DNA of 37,041 nucleotides from Thermodesulfobacteriota bacterium. Lineage in GTDB: Bacteria; Desulfobacterota; Dissulfuribacteria; Dissulfuribacterales; QOAL01. Made by a program: the position numbers and the translations under genes. The notes beneath the pieces were generated by a model, which saw nothing but the letters and a program-made list of their open reading frames with translations, made no database searches and had not been told where the DNA came from. The first letter of the stretch is position 1, and every line of letters starts with the position of its first letter. Positions 15,952 through 24,067 of this stretch are shown here, in pieces. The stretch lies in the NCBI GenBank assembly GCA_013154175.1, contig JAADCZ010000061.1, positions 1 to 37,041 on the forward strand, written 5' to 3'.

Positions 15952-17277
15952 ATGAGGGAGTTGTGGGAGGAGATCAAAGAAAGGCTGCGTCAGAAGGTGT
16001 CTGATGGGAGTTTCAGACTCTGGATCGAGCCTTTGAAGTATGACAGGGTAGAGGGAAATACCCTTATATTGAAGTGCCCCAACCAGTTTTTTGCTTCCTG
16101 GGTGCAAGAACATTACTTTCCTTACATCAAAGAAGATCTCCTTTATTTGGGAATGGACCTCAAGATAAAGCTTGAGGCCGTGGAAAAGATAAAGGAATCT
16201 GCCAGGCGGCAGCTCCATTTACCAAAGTTTTCACCCACAGAAATTCCCAGGCCAAACCTGTGTGAAAGGTTTACATTTGATGAGTTCGTGGTGGGTGAAT
16301 GTAATCAGTATGCCCATGCTGCCTGTTGGGAAGCGGCTAATGGGGGTTCCATATCCTCCAAAACCATATTCCTTCACGCTTCTTCAGGCCTTGGAAAGAG
16401 CCATCTCACCCAGGCTGTCGGGCACAAGATACTGGAAAGGCGGCCAGAGGCACGCCTGTGTTATCTCACTGCAAATGATTTCACCCAGCAGGTGGTCTCT
16501 GCCATCAAGAATAATTCCCTGGACGCCTTGAAGAAGCGTTTCTACAACCAGTGTGACTGTTTGCTCATAGAACAGGTGCACTGTCTTGCAGGCAGGGAAA
16601 GGACCCAAAGTGAGCTAGCCCTTGCCCTGGACCCCCTTATCGACAGTGGCAAAATCGTGATATTTACAGGAAACCAGCTACCAAGGGCCATCCCAAAGCT
16701 GAGTGATGTGCTTCGCTCCCGTCTGGCAAGCGGGATAATAACCTCTATCAATCCGCCTGATTTTGAAACCAGGAAGAAGATAGTCACCAGAAAGGCAAAG
16801 AGCCAAGGGGTGGACATCAACAGCGAAACCGTTGAATATCTGGCTCATCACCTCAAAGGGGACATACGGCGCATAGAAAGCGCAGTCATTGGTCTGATTA
16901 CAAAATCCTCCCTATTGAAAAGGCCAATCGATCTTGAACTTGCCAGGGAGATTATCCATGAGATCGTAGGCGAGCCAGACACCCTCACAGTGTCCAAGAT
17001 TACCGACCTCATTTGTTGTCATTTCAGTCTCAAGCCAGAGCAGATAAGGTCGAGGTCTAGAAAGAGGGAGATTGCCTTGCCAAGGCAGATAGCCATGTAT
17101 TTTGCCAGAAAATATACAGATTCATCCCTTCAGTACATTGGAAAGCAGTTCAACCGGGATCATGCCACTGTCCTTCATTCAATAAAGAAGATTGACAAGA
17201 TGATAAAAACCTCCTCCAAGTTCAGGAGTCAAATAGAATACCTCACAAGCCAAGTGGAAAAACAAAAATGGCGTTAG
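15952..17277 (+). CDS. dnaA: DnaA-family replication initiator, divergent Walker B
   Basis: 441 aa. Start ATG 15952 has GGAG 8 nt upstream. Domain I opens with LWEEIKERLRQKVSDGSFRLWI; the AAA+ domain has Walker A SSGLGKS (residues 144-150); domain IV has the DnaA-box recognition motif RDHATVLHSIKKI. The Walker B, normally IDDIQ, reads IEQVH (206-210), so the second acidic residue is glutamine; sensor I is also altered (FTGNQLP). Family length is 440-470 aa. It may be the only initiator or a second regulatory copy; the neighbours (FAD oxidase, ispDF rather than dnaN) favour a non-canonical locus. The FAD-oxidase gene starts 6 nt after its stop. Confidence 0.82.
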   Translation: MRELWEEIKERLRQKVSDGSFRLWIEPLKYDRVEGNTLILKCPNQFFASWVQEHYFPYIKEDLLYLGMDLKIKLEAVEKIKESARRQLHLPKFSPTEIPRPNLCERFTFDEFVVGECNQYAHAACWEAANGGSISSKTIFLHASSGLGKSHLTQAVGHKILERRPEARLCYLTANDFTQQVVSAIKNNSLDALKKRFYNQCDCLLIEQVHCLAGRERTQSELALALDPLIDSGKIVIFTGNQLPRAIPKLSDVLRSRLASGIITSINPPDFETRKKIVTRKAKSQGVDINSETVEYLAHHLKGDIRRIESAVIGLITKSSLLKRPIDLELAREIIHEIVGEPDTLTVSKITDLICCHFSLKPEQIRSRSRKREIALPRQIAMYFARKYTDSSLQYIGKQFNRDHATVLHSIKKIDKMIKTSSKFRSQIEYLTSQVEKQKWR

Positions 17278-17283
17278 AGGCCA

Positions 17284-18666
17284 ATGGCCATCTTCAAAAA
17301 GAGTGCCCTGGAAAAAGGTCTTGAGGCAATCCTGGGAAGCCAGGGTTTCCTTAAGGAAAGGGCAGATACCCTCTGTTACGGCTTTGACTCAAGTGGCTAC
17401 GAATCAGAGCCATCCTTTGTAGCCCTTCCGGAAAATCGAGAGCAGGTGGTGGAGATAGTCAAGCTCTGCGGGGAGCTTGGCGTACCCATCACCCCAAGAG
17501 GGGCAGCGAGCAGCACCACGGGTTCTGCCGTTCCCCAAAAGGGCGGTCTGGTCATGAGTTTTGCCAAGATGAACCGCATCCTTGCCATCGACACCGTTGA
17601 ACTCACTGCCAGGGTGGAGCCGGGCGTGGTCACAGGTCGTCTCCAGGCGGAGGTTGAAGAGTGCGGGCTTTTTTATCCACCTGACCCTGCCAGTCTCAAC
17701 TTTTGCACCATTGGCGGAAACGTTGCCACAGGTGCAGGTGGTGCAAGGGCAGTTAAGTATGGAGTTACAAAGGATTATGTACGATCCCTAAAGGTAGTCC
17801 TTTCAGATGGCACCCTGCTGGATACCGGGGCGGAGACGGCAAAGGGCGTGGTTGGTTATGACCTGACAAGGCTCTTTGTGGGTTCCGAGGGTACCCTTGG
17901 AGTGGTTGTGGAGGTGCTGTTAAGGCTCCTTCCAAGGCCCGAGGCGGTTTCCACGGCGGCGGCATCATTTGCCGACGTGGACAAGGCAGTTGATTGTATC
18001 ACTTGCCTCTTTACCTCTGGGCTACTTCCAAGCTGTGCAGAATTCCTCGATGACAAAACAGTAAAGGCAGTGGAGGCGAGGCTTCCCTTCAGCCTACCGC
18101 CAGATACAGGTGCCTTTGTGCTCATAGAGGTGGATGGGATGGCCTCTTCTGTGACCGAGGAGATGGAAAGGGTTAAGGAGTGCTTTACCACTTCCCAGGC
18201 AACCCAGATTTATGTGGCTAGGGACCAAGGTGAGAGGGAGCGTCTTTGGCAGGCCAGAAGGAGCGTATCACCTGTACTCAAGGGTCTTGGCTATGAGGTG
18301 AAACTCAGTGAGGATATTTGCGTACCCAGAAAAAATATAAAGGAAATGCTCCTGTATCTCAGGTGGCTTGAAGAGTTTTACCCGGTTGCCATCTACTGTT
18401 TTGGGCACCTGGGTGATGGCAATATCCATGTAAACCTGTTATTTAATCATGACGACATGGATGTTGAGACCCTTCACAAGTTGATTAGTGCCATTATGAA
18501 GAAGACAGTCGAACTGGGTGGAACCATTTCAGGTGAGCATGGAGTGGGCCTTTCCAAAAGGGATTTTCTGCCCCTTGAACTCTCTTCAGAGGCCCTCGAG
18601 CTTGAACGGGGAATCAAAAGGCTCTTTGACCCAAAGGGAATCATGAATCCAGGGAAAATCCTTTAA
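17284..18666 (+). CDS. FAD-linked oxidase, GlcD/D-lactate dehydrogenase type
   Basis: 460 aa. The N-terminal FAD_binding_4 (PCMH) domain (residues 35-215) includes ITPRGAASSTTGSAVPQKGG and PPDPASLNFCTIGGNVATGAGG. The C-terminal FAD-oxidase domain ends with GHLGDGNIHVN and SGEHGVGLSKRDF, both diagnostic of glycolate oxidase GlcD and D-lactate dehydrogenases. It oxidises a 2-hydroxy acid, probably D-lactate or glycolate. The usual Fe-S partner (GlcF/LldE-like) is not adjacent. It starts 6 nt after dnaA and sits 13 nt before ispD, giving a dnaA-oxidase-ispD-ispF transcription unit. Confidence 0.88.
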   Translation: MAIFKKSALEKGLEAILGSQGFLKERADTLCYGFDSSGYESEPSFVALPENREQVVEIVKLCGELGVPITPRGAASSTTGSAVPQKGGLVMSFAKMNRILAIDTVELTARVEPGVVTGRLQAEVEECGLFYPPDPASLNFCTIGGNVATGAGGARAVKYGVTKDYVRSLKVVLSDGTLLDTGAETAKGVVGYDLTRLFVGSEGTLGVVVEVLLRLLPRPEAVSTAAASFADVDKAVDCITCLFTSGLLPSCAEFLDDKTVKAVEARLPFSLPPDTGAFVLIEVDGMASSVTEEMERVKECFTTSQATQIYVARDQGERERLWQARRSVSPVLKGLGYEVKLSEDICVPRKNIKEMLLYLRWLEEFYPVAIYCFGHLGDGNIHVNLLFNHDDMDVETLHKLISAIMKKTVELGGTISGEHGVGLSKRDFLPLELSSEALELERGIKRLFDPKGIMNPGKIL

Positions 18667-18679
18667 AGGTATTGAAGTT

Positions 18680-19375
18680 ATGTTGGCATCGGCAATCATT
18701 GCAGCAGGAGGTTCCGGAACCAGGCTTGGTTACAAGGAACCAAAGCAGTTTCTCGAGCTAAAGGGTAAGCCCATAATCGCATGGAGTCTCGAGGCATTTT
18801 CCAAGGCCACTGAGATTGGGGAAATCATTGTCGTAGCCCCCCTTGAACACCTAGACAGGGCAAGTGCCTATGCAGACAAATATTGTGGTACGAAGTCCTA
18901 CAAGGTCGTCCCAGGCGGGGGAACCAGGCAGGAGTCAGTAAAAAATGGCCTTTCAGCCTCTTCCAGCACCATGGAGCTTGTGGCAGTGCACGATGCGGCA
19001 CGGCCTTTCATTACACCAGATGAAATAGATGCAATCTGTCTAATGGCCAGGGACTTGGGTGCAGCCATACTAGCTCAAAGGATAAATGATACTGTCAAGG
19101 AGGTGCATGAAGGCATTGTCACCCGCACCGTCGACCGTTCCAAGCTGGTTGCTGCCCTGACACCCCAGGTCTGTAGAAAGAAAGACCTCCTTGATGCCTA
19201 CGAAAAGGCTGCGGCAGATGGTTTCATGGCAACCGATGAATCGAGTCTTCTCGAATATATCGGGGTAAATGTGGTTGTTCAGATAAGTAATTCTATAAAC
19301 TTCAAGATAACGACCGAGGCAGACCTAAAGATGGCCCAGGCCCTGGTCAACTGCATGGACTTTGGCGGGGAGTAG
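18680..19375 (+). CDS. ispD: 2-C-methyl-D-erythritol 4-phosphate cytidylyltransferase
   Basis: 231 aa, normal IspD length. The nucleotide-binding signature AAGGSGTRLGYKEPKQFLEL opens the protein; VHDAARPFI and the C-terminal ATDESSLLEY are also characteristic. It makes CDP-methylerythritol in the non-mevalonate (MEP) isoprenoid pathway. ispF follows after 4 nt. Together with uppP upstream, this links to undecaprenyl lipid supply. Confidence 0.95.
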   Translation: MLASAIIAAGGSGTRLGYKEPKQFLELKGKPIIAWSLEAFSKATEIGEIIVVAPLEHLDRASAYADKYCGTKSYKVVPGGGTRQESVKNGLSASSSTMELVAVHDAARPFITPDEIDAICLMARDLGAAILAQRINDTVKEVHEGIVTRTVDRSKLVAALTPQVCRKKDLLDAYEKAAADGFMATDESSLLEYIGVNVVVQISNSINFKITTEADLKMAQALVNCMDFGGE

Positions 19376-19379
19376 TCAG

Positions 19380-19859
19380 GTGGATTTCAGGGTAGGATTC
19401 GGATACGATGTTCACAGGCTGGTCGAAAATAGAGACCTCGTCCTCGGGGGCGTCAATATCCCCCATCACATGGGCCTCCTTGGCCATTCAGACGCAGACG
19501 TACTGCTTCATGCTGTGTGCGATGCCATCCTTGGGGCAGCGGGCCTGGGAGACATAGGCATGCACTTTCCTGACTCTGATGCATCCTTTAAGGATATCTC
19601 ATCCATGATATTGCTGGAGAACGTGGCCAAAAAGATAAAAGATGCGGGCCTCAAGCTGAACAATCTGGATGCCACAATAGTTGCCCAGGCGCCGAAACTT
19701 GCCCCATACATCCCAAATATGCGCCATAACATAGCCAGTTGCCTGAAGGTTGAAGAGGGCAGGGTAAATATCAAGGCCACAACAACCGAGGGCCTTGGCT
19801 TTACTGGGAAAAAGGAGGGGATTGCAAGCTATTGCGTGGTCACCCTACGGGGCCTCTAG
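19380..19859 (+). CDS. ispF: 2-C-methyl-D-erythritol 2,4-cyclodiphosphate synthase
   Basis: 159 aa. GTG 19380 is preferred: GGGGAG lies about 8 nt upstream and it gives the usual N-terminus (VDFRVGFGYDVHRL); TTG 19362 in frame would overlap ispD. Metal-site motifs GYDVH and GHSDADVLLHAVCDAILGA, plus the signature TTEGLGFTG near the C-terminus, are intact. It cyclises the product of IspE in the MEP pathway. IspE is not in this window. Confidence 0.95.
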   Translation: MDFRVGFGYDVHRLVENRDLVLGGVNIPHHMGLLGHSDADVLLHAVCDAILGAAGLGDIGMHFPDSDASFKDISSMILLENVAKKIKDAGLKLNNLDATIVAQAPKLAPYIPNMRHNIASCLKVEEGRVNIKATTTEGLGFTGKKEGIASYCVVTLRGL

Positions 19860-20139
19860 TATCAAATGGGCCATTCCAGCCTGTTTTTTTAAAAATTATT
19901 TCCAACAATTTTGACCTTGAACCACACAAAACCCCTCTAAAGTAAAAATTGTGTTCCCTATTGGGCATTTTGCCAACTCGAAGAGGGAAAACAGGTGTTT
20001 TTTTACCAACCGTAGGTTTTCATAAACCAGGCCAAAAAATAGCAATATTTTTTTGATATAGGCCTTTTGGGTTGGATGAAAGGCTGGGCAAGTCATAATT
20101 AATATTTTTTGGTTGTTAATGTTTAGAGTTTTATCAGAT
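19860..20139. other. Intergenic region upstream of the siroheme-protein/hcp operon
   Basis: About 280 nt, AT-rich with several T-runs (19886-19892, 19997-20003, 20046-20055). No gene, tRNA or strong hairpin recognised here. The regulatory elements of the downstream operon are listed separately. Confidence 0.5.
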
Positions 20140-20181
20140 TTGACGTAAGTCAATGTGTATAAAAATTATCCTGTTTATCAT
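20140..20181 (+). promoter_or_regulatory. FNR/HcpR-type operator and -10 box for the siroheme protein-hcp operon
   Basis: The perfect palindrome TTGAC-GTAA-GTCAA spans 20140-20153, flanked by T on both sides. TATCAT at 20176-20181 is a good -10 box and would start transcription near 20188; the palindrome centre (20146.5) is then at -41.5, the class II position for a CRP/FNR-family activator. There is no good -35 box, as expected for an activated promoter. From memory, HcpR of deltaproteobacteria is reported to use TTGAC-type half-sites and to control hcp, which is in this operon. Confidence 0.7.
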
Positions 20182-20206
20182 CGAAGCATAAAAGGGAGCC
20201 AGTGTC

Positions 20207-21010
20207 ATGAAGTGGAGTGCAGAAGCTGAAAAGACAATGAGGCGAGTGCCATTTTTCATAAGGAAAATGGTCAGAAAGAAAGTTGAGGCCTATGCTGCCA
20301 GTGCAGGGGCGGAAATAATTTTGAATGAGCACATCGAGGCTTGCAAGAAACAATATATGAAACAGATGGATAGGGATCTCAGGGGTTACTCTGTCGAGAC
20401 CTGTCTCGGTGCCCAGGAATGCTCAAACAGGACCTTGGGCCAGACCAATATAGCAGATGAGATAGAAGAGTTTTTGAAGGGCCAGAAAATGAAGGAGTTC
20501 CTGCAGGAAAGACTTGGGCGCCCCTTGAAGGTCCATAATGAATTCAGGGTATCCATATCCTTCTGCCCCAACAGCTGTTCGAGACCTCAGATTGTCGACG
20601 TTGGGCTTATCGGTGCAGTTGTGGTGGAGCCATCTGAGCAGGACGACACCTGTAACGGATGCGGAGCCTGTGCCAAGGTGTGTAAGGAAGATGCCATTGT
20701 CCTCGATGGTAGCGATGTGAAAATTCTAAGGGAAAGGTGTCTTTACTGCGGTCATTGCGAAAGGGTCTGTCCAAAATCGGCTATTTCACGTGTTGACGAG
20801 GGTTTCAGGATACTTGTTGGCGGAAAACTTGGTCGGCACCCTCAGCTAGGTATGGAGCTTCCTAGAATATATGCCCCTGAAGATGCCCTATTGGTGGTCA
20901 AGGAAGTGGTTAGATTTTTCAAGAAAGAGTGCAAGAAAGGCGAAAGGCTCGGAGAAATTGTCTCATCAATGGGTTTTGAAGCCTTCTTGCAGCAACTTAA
21001 CCTCCCTTAG
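20207..21010 (+). CDS. Small siroheme/Fe-S reductase-like protein with N-terminal PCP_red domain
   Basis: 267 aa. Residues 1-48 (WSAEAEKTMRRVPFFIR, KKVEAYA) match the PCP_red helical domain known from protochlorophyllide reductase subunits. The central part has the siroheme-[4Fe-4S] signature C-x5-C (TCLGAQECS) and C-x3-C (FCPNSCSRP), then a two-[4Fe-4S] ferredoxin insert (CNGCGACAKVC, CLYCGHCERVC), ending GFRILVGGKLGRHPQLG. This is a minimal sulfite/nitrite reductase core, smaller than DsrA/B or AsrC. No signal peptide. It precedes hcp by 30 nt and probably acts on nitrite, NO-derived species or sulfite in the same stress response. The substrate is uncertain. Confidence 0.75.
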   Translation: MKWSAEAEKTMRRVPFFIRKMVRKKVEAYAASAGAEIILNEHIEACKKQYMKQMDRDLRGYSVETCLGAQECSNRTLGQTNIADEIEEFLKGQKMKEFLQERLGRPLKVHNEFRVSISFCPNSCSRPQIVDVGLIGAVVVEPSEQDDTCNGCGACAKVCKEDAIVLDGSDVKILRERCLYCGHCERVCPKSAISRVDEGFRILVGGKLGRHPQLGMELPRIYAPEDALLVVKEVVRFFKKECKKGERLGEIVSSMGFEAFLQQLNLP

Positions 21011-21040
21011 TGAAGGGAAAAAACGAAAAGAGGTGAAAAC

Positions 21041-22669
21041 ATGTTTTGTTACCAGTGTGAACAAACTGCAAAGGGAAAGGGTTGTACAACCATAGGTGTT
21101 TGCGGCAAAAAGCCAGACGTTGCCGCACTTCAGGACCTGCTCATCTATGCCGTCAAGGGCCTGTCCCAGGTGGCTGTTGAGGGCCATAAGGTAGGCGTGA
21201 ATGACAGGGATGTAAATGTTTTTACCTGCGAGGCGGTGTTTTCAACCCTTACCAATGTGGATTTCGATCCTGACAGGTTTGTAGGGCTTTTGAAAAGGTG
21301 TGTCGAGCTTCGTGAAGACCTGAAGGACAAGGTCAAGGCTGCAGGCGGGCCCAGCGAATATCCAGAAGGGCCAGCCACCTTTGAGCTTGGTAACAATAAG
21401 GAAGAGATGGTGCGTCAGGGCGAGATGCATGGCGTGCTTTCAAATGGAGAACTCGATGAAGACAGGCGCTCCCTCAGAGAGACGATAGTTTACGGTCTCA
21501 AGGGGGTTTGTGCCTACACGGATCATGCCCAGATACTTGGCCAGGAAGATGAAGATCATTACAAGACGATTCATGAGATCTTTGCTTCAACCCTCAACAA
21601 GGATATGCCCCTTGAGGATTGGGTTGCCTTGGCCCTCAAGACAGGTATGGCCAACCTCAAGGCCATGGAGCTTCTCGATGCTGCCAACACCAGCACCTAT
21701 GGCCATCCAGTTCCAACCGAGGTTCCCCTCGGAGCCAAGAAGGGCAAGGCCATTTTGGTGTCTGGTCACGACCTGAAAGACCTGGAGCTCATACTGAAGC
21801 AGTCTGAGGGTAAGGGCATAAATGTTTACACCCACGGTGAGATGCTTCCATGCCACGGCTACCCCGAGCTCAAGAAATATCCACATTTCTATGGCCATTA
21901 TGGCACTGCATGGCAAAACCAGGCAAAGGAGTTTGAGGCCTTTCCTGGCCCCATAGTCATGACGACGAACTGTATCCAAAAGCCCCGAGAGTCCTACTTT
22001 GACAGGATCTTTACCACAGGGCTGGTGGGGTGGCCTGGAGTCAAGCACATTGCCGATAAGGATTTCACTCCAGTCATAGAAAAGGCCCTCGAGACCCCTG
22101 GCTATGCAGAGGATATAGACAAGGGAAGTGTAATGGTGGGCTTTGCCAGAAACGCCGTCCTTTCAGTGGCAGACAAGGTTATCGAAGGAGTAAAGGCAGG
22201 GAAGATAAGGCATTTCTTCCTGGTGGCCGGTTGTGACGGGGCAAAACCAAGCAGGAATTATTACACCGAATTTGTGGAAAAGGTCCCCCAGGACTGTATA
22301 GTTCTCACACTGGCCTGTGGAAAGTTCCGCTTTTTCGATAAAAAACTTGGGGATATTGAGGGCATTCCAAGGCTCCTCGATATTGGCCAGTGCAACGATG
22401 CCTACTCTGCAATCCAGATTGCCTCAGCCCTTGCTGAAGCCTTTGGATGCACAGTCAACGACCTGCCCCTTTCCATGATCCTTTCATGGTATGAGCAGAA
22501 GGCAGTGGCAATCCTTCTGACACTTTTTGCCCTTGGAATAAAGAACATTAGGCTTGGCCCGAGTCTGCCTGCCTTTATTACACCAAATGTCTTGAATGTA
22601 CTGGTTGAAAACTACAACATCATGCCCATCAAGACACCGGATGAGGATTTAAAGGCAATTTTGGGCTAA
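21041..22669 (+). CDS. hcp: Hybrid cluster protein (Hcp)
   Basis: 542 aa, normal class I length. N-terminal cluster cysteines 3, 6, 15 and 21 (FCYQCEQTAKGKGCT, GVC). Hybrid-cluster ligands are visible: His in SGHDLKDL, Glu and Cys in HGEMLPCHGYPEL, Cys in VAGCDGAKPS, LACGKF and GQCNDAYSA, Glu in SWYEQKAVA. Hcp is cytoplasmic; it was named for hydroxylamine reductase activity and is now mainly viewed as an NO reductase and nitrosylase in nitrosative stress. It follows the siroheme protein and shares its palindrome-controlled promoter. A strong terminator follows. Confidence 0.97.
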   Translation: MFCYQCEQTAKGKGCTTIGVCGKKPDVAALQDLLIYAVKGLSQVAVEGHKVGVNDRDVNVFTCEAVFSTLTNVDFDPDRFVGLLKRCVELREDLKDKVKAAGGPSEYPEGPATFELGNNKEEMVRQGEMHGVLSNGELDEDRRSLRETIVYGLKGVCAYTDHAQILGQEDEDHYKTIHEIFASTLNKDMPLEDWVALALKTGMANLKAMELLDAANTSTYGHPVPTEVPLGAKKGKAILVSGHDLKDLELILKQSEGKGINVYTHGEMLPCHGYPELKKYPHFYGHYGTAWQNQAKEFEAFPGPIVMTTNCIQKPRESYFDRIFTTGLVGWPGVKHIADKDFTPVIEKALETPGYAEDIDKGSVMVGFARNAVLSVADKVIEGVKAGKIRHFFLVAGCDGAKPSRNYYTEFVEKVPQDCIVLTLACGKFRFFDKKLGDIEGIPRLLDIGQCNDAYSAIQIASALAEAFGCTVNDLPLSMILSWYEQKAVAILLTLFALGIKNIRLGPSLPAFITPNVLNVLVENYNIMPIKTPDEDLKAILG

Positions 22670-22693
22670 GAAAAGGCTTTGACCCCTATTTTA

Positions 22694-22728
22694 AAGGCCC
22701 TCAGGCATAAGGCTTGAGGGCCTTTTTT
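22694..22728 (+). terminator. Rho-independent terminator after hcp
   Basis: AAGGCCCTCA (22694-22703) pairs with TGAGGGCCTT (22715-22724), followed by TTTT. It is close to the stop of the convergent symporter gene and could act in both directions. Confidence 0.88.
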
Positions 22729-22729
22729 G

Positions 22730-24067
22730 TCAGGAAAGGGCCTTGTCTATTCTTTTTTTGGTCTCCTGCACAAGGACGCCGCTCAACCCCAGAAGACCAA
22801 TGAGGTTTGGTATGGCCATTGCCCCATTCATTGTATCAGACAGGTTCCACACAAGGTCCACCTTTTGAAAGGCCCCAAGGGCAATCACTGTGCAGAAGAT
22901 AAACCTGTATGGCATCCTTGCCTTGATGCCAAGTATGTATTCGATGCACTCTTCTCCGTAATAAGCCCAGCCTATCATGGTGGAATATGCAAAGATGGCC
23001 AGGCCCACGGTTACGATGTAACCGCCAATGCCAGGCAGGCCAGCTTCGAATGCGCTATAGGTAAGGGAGCTTGAGGTAATTCCCTTTGTCCAGGCACCAG
23101 TTGTGAGGATGACGAGGGCCGTCATGGTACAGATGATTATGGTGTCGAAAAAGACGCCTGTCATGGCAATTAATCCCTGGCGAACCGGATCATTGGTTTT
23201 GGCTGCTGCATGGGCGATTGGCGCACTGCCAAGGCCTGCCTCGTTGGAAAATACCCCCCTTGCAACGCCATACCTGATGGCCTGGGCGACTCCTGCACCG
23301 GCAAAGCCGCCAGCGGTGGCTGCTGGGCTGAAGGCATGCTTGAGGATGAGTGCCAGGGCCTCTGGAACCTTGGAGAAGTTGGAGACAAGTATGATGAGTG
23401 CCCCTAAAACGTAGAAAAAGCCCATGAATGGGACGAGTTTTTCAGTCACCTTTCCAATACGTTTTATCCCACCAATGATGACCGCGCCGGTCAATAGGGC
23501 CAGAATTATTCCTGTGGCCCACTCAGGAACATTCCAGTGATCCTTTATGACCACGGCCACAGAATTTGATTGAACCATGCTCCCAATCCCAAAGGCTGCT
23601 ATGGAGCCCATGAGGGCAAAGAGCCAGCCAAGCCACTTGAGCCCAAGGCCTTCGGATATGTAGAGCATGGGCCCGCCCTGCATGGTGCCATCTGGCAGGA
23701 CCCGCCTATATTTCACCGCCAGGACAGCCTCTGCATACTTGGTGGCCATTCCAAAGACGGCACAGATCCACATCCAAAATATTGCCCCAGGCCCGCCAAG
23801 GAAGATGGCTGTTGCCACGCCTGCAATGTTTCCCGTGCCTATTGTTGCAGAAAGGGCCGTTGTAAGGGCCTGAAGAGGGGTAATATCCCCCTGGCCCTCC
23901 TGGCTTTTTCTGCCCTTTGTAAGCAACCTTAGGGCTGGCAAAAGCTTGGTAAACTGTATGAAACCAAGCCTTATGCTCAGATACACACCTGTTCCAACGA
24001 GAAGGGCCAGCATGTATGGCCCCCAAACAAAGGCGTTTATGTGACTGATAATCTGGTCCAGATTCAT
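22730..24067 (-). CDS. AGCS family sodium:alanine symporter
   Basis: 445 aa polytopic membrane protein with about 11 helices. It has the family signatures GTGNIAGVATAIFLGGPGA and SNEAGLGSAPIAHAAA and the WAYYGEECIEYILG segment. It imports alanine or glycine with Na+. Its ATG overlaps the upstream dehydrogenase stop (TAATG), so it is the last gene of the four-gene minus-strand operon. Alanine uptake may feed peptidoglycan synthesis; alr is also in this window but in another unit. Confidence 0.92.
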   Translation of the reverse strand: MNLDQIISHINAFVWGPYMLALLVGTGVYLSIRLGFIQFTKLLPALRLLTKGRKSQEGQGDITPLQALTTALSATIGTGNIAGVATAIFLGGPGAIFWMWICAVFGMATKYAEAVLAVKYRRVLPDGTMQGGPMLYISEGLGLKWLGWLFALMGSIAAFGIGSMVQSNSVAVVIKDHWNVPEWATGIILALLTGAVIIGGIKRIGKVTEKLVPFMGFFYVLGALIILVSNFSKVPEALALILKHAFSPAATAGGFAGAGVAQAIRYGVARGVFSNEAGLGSAPIAHAAAKTNDPVRQGLIAMTGVFFDTIIICTMTALVILTTGAWTKGITSSSLTYSAFEAGLPGIGGYIVTVGLAIFAYSTMIGWAYYGEECIEYILGIKARMPYRFIFCTVIALGAFQKVDLVWNLSDTMNGAMAIPNLIGLLGLSGVLVQETKKRIDKALS

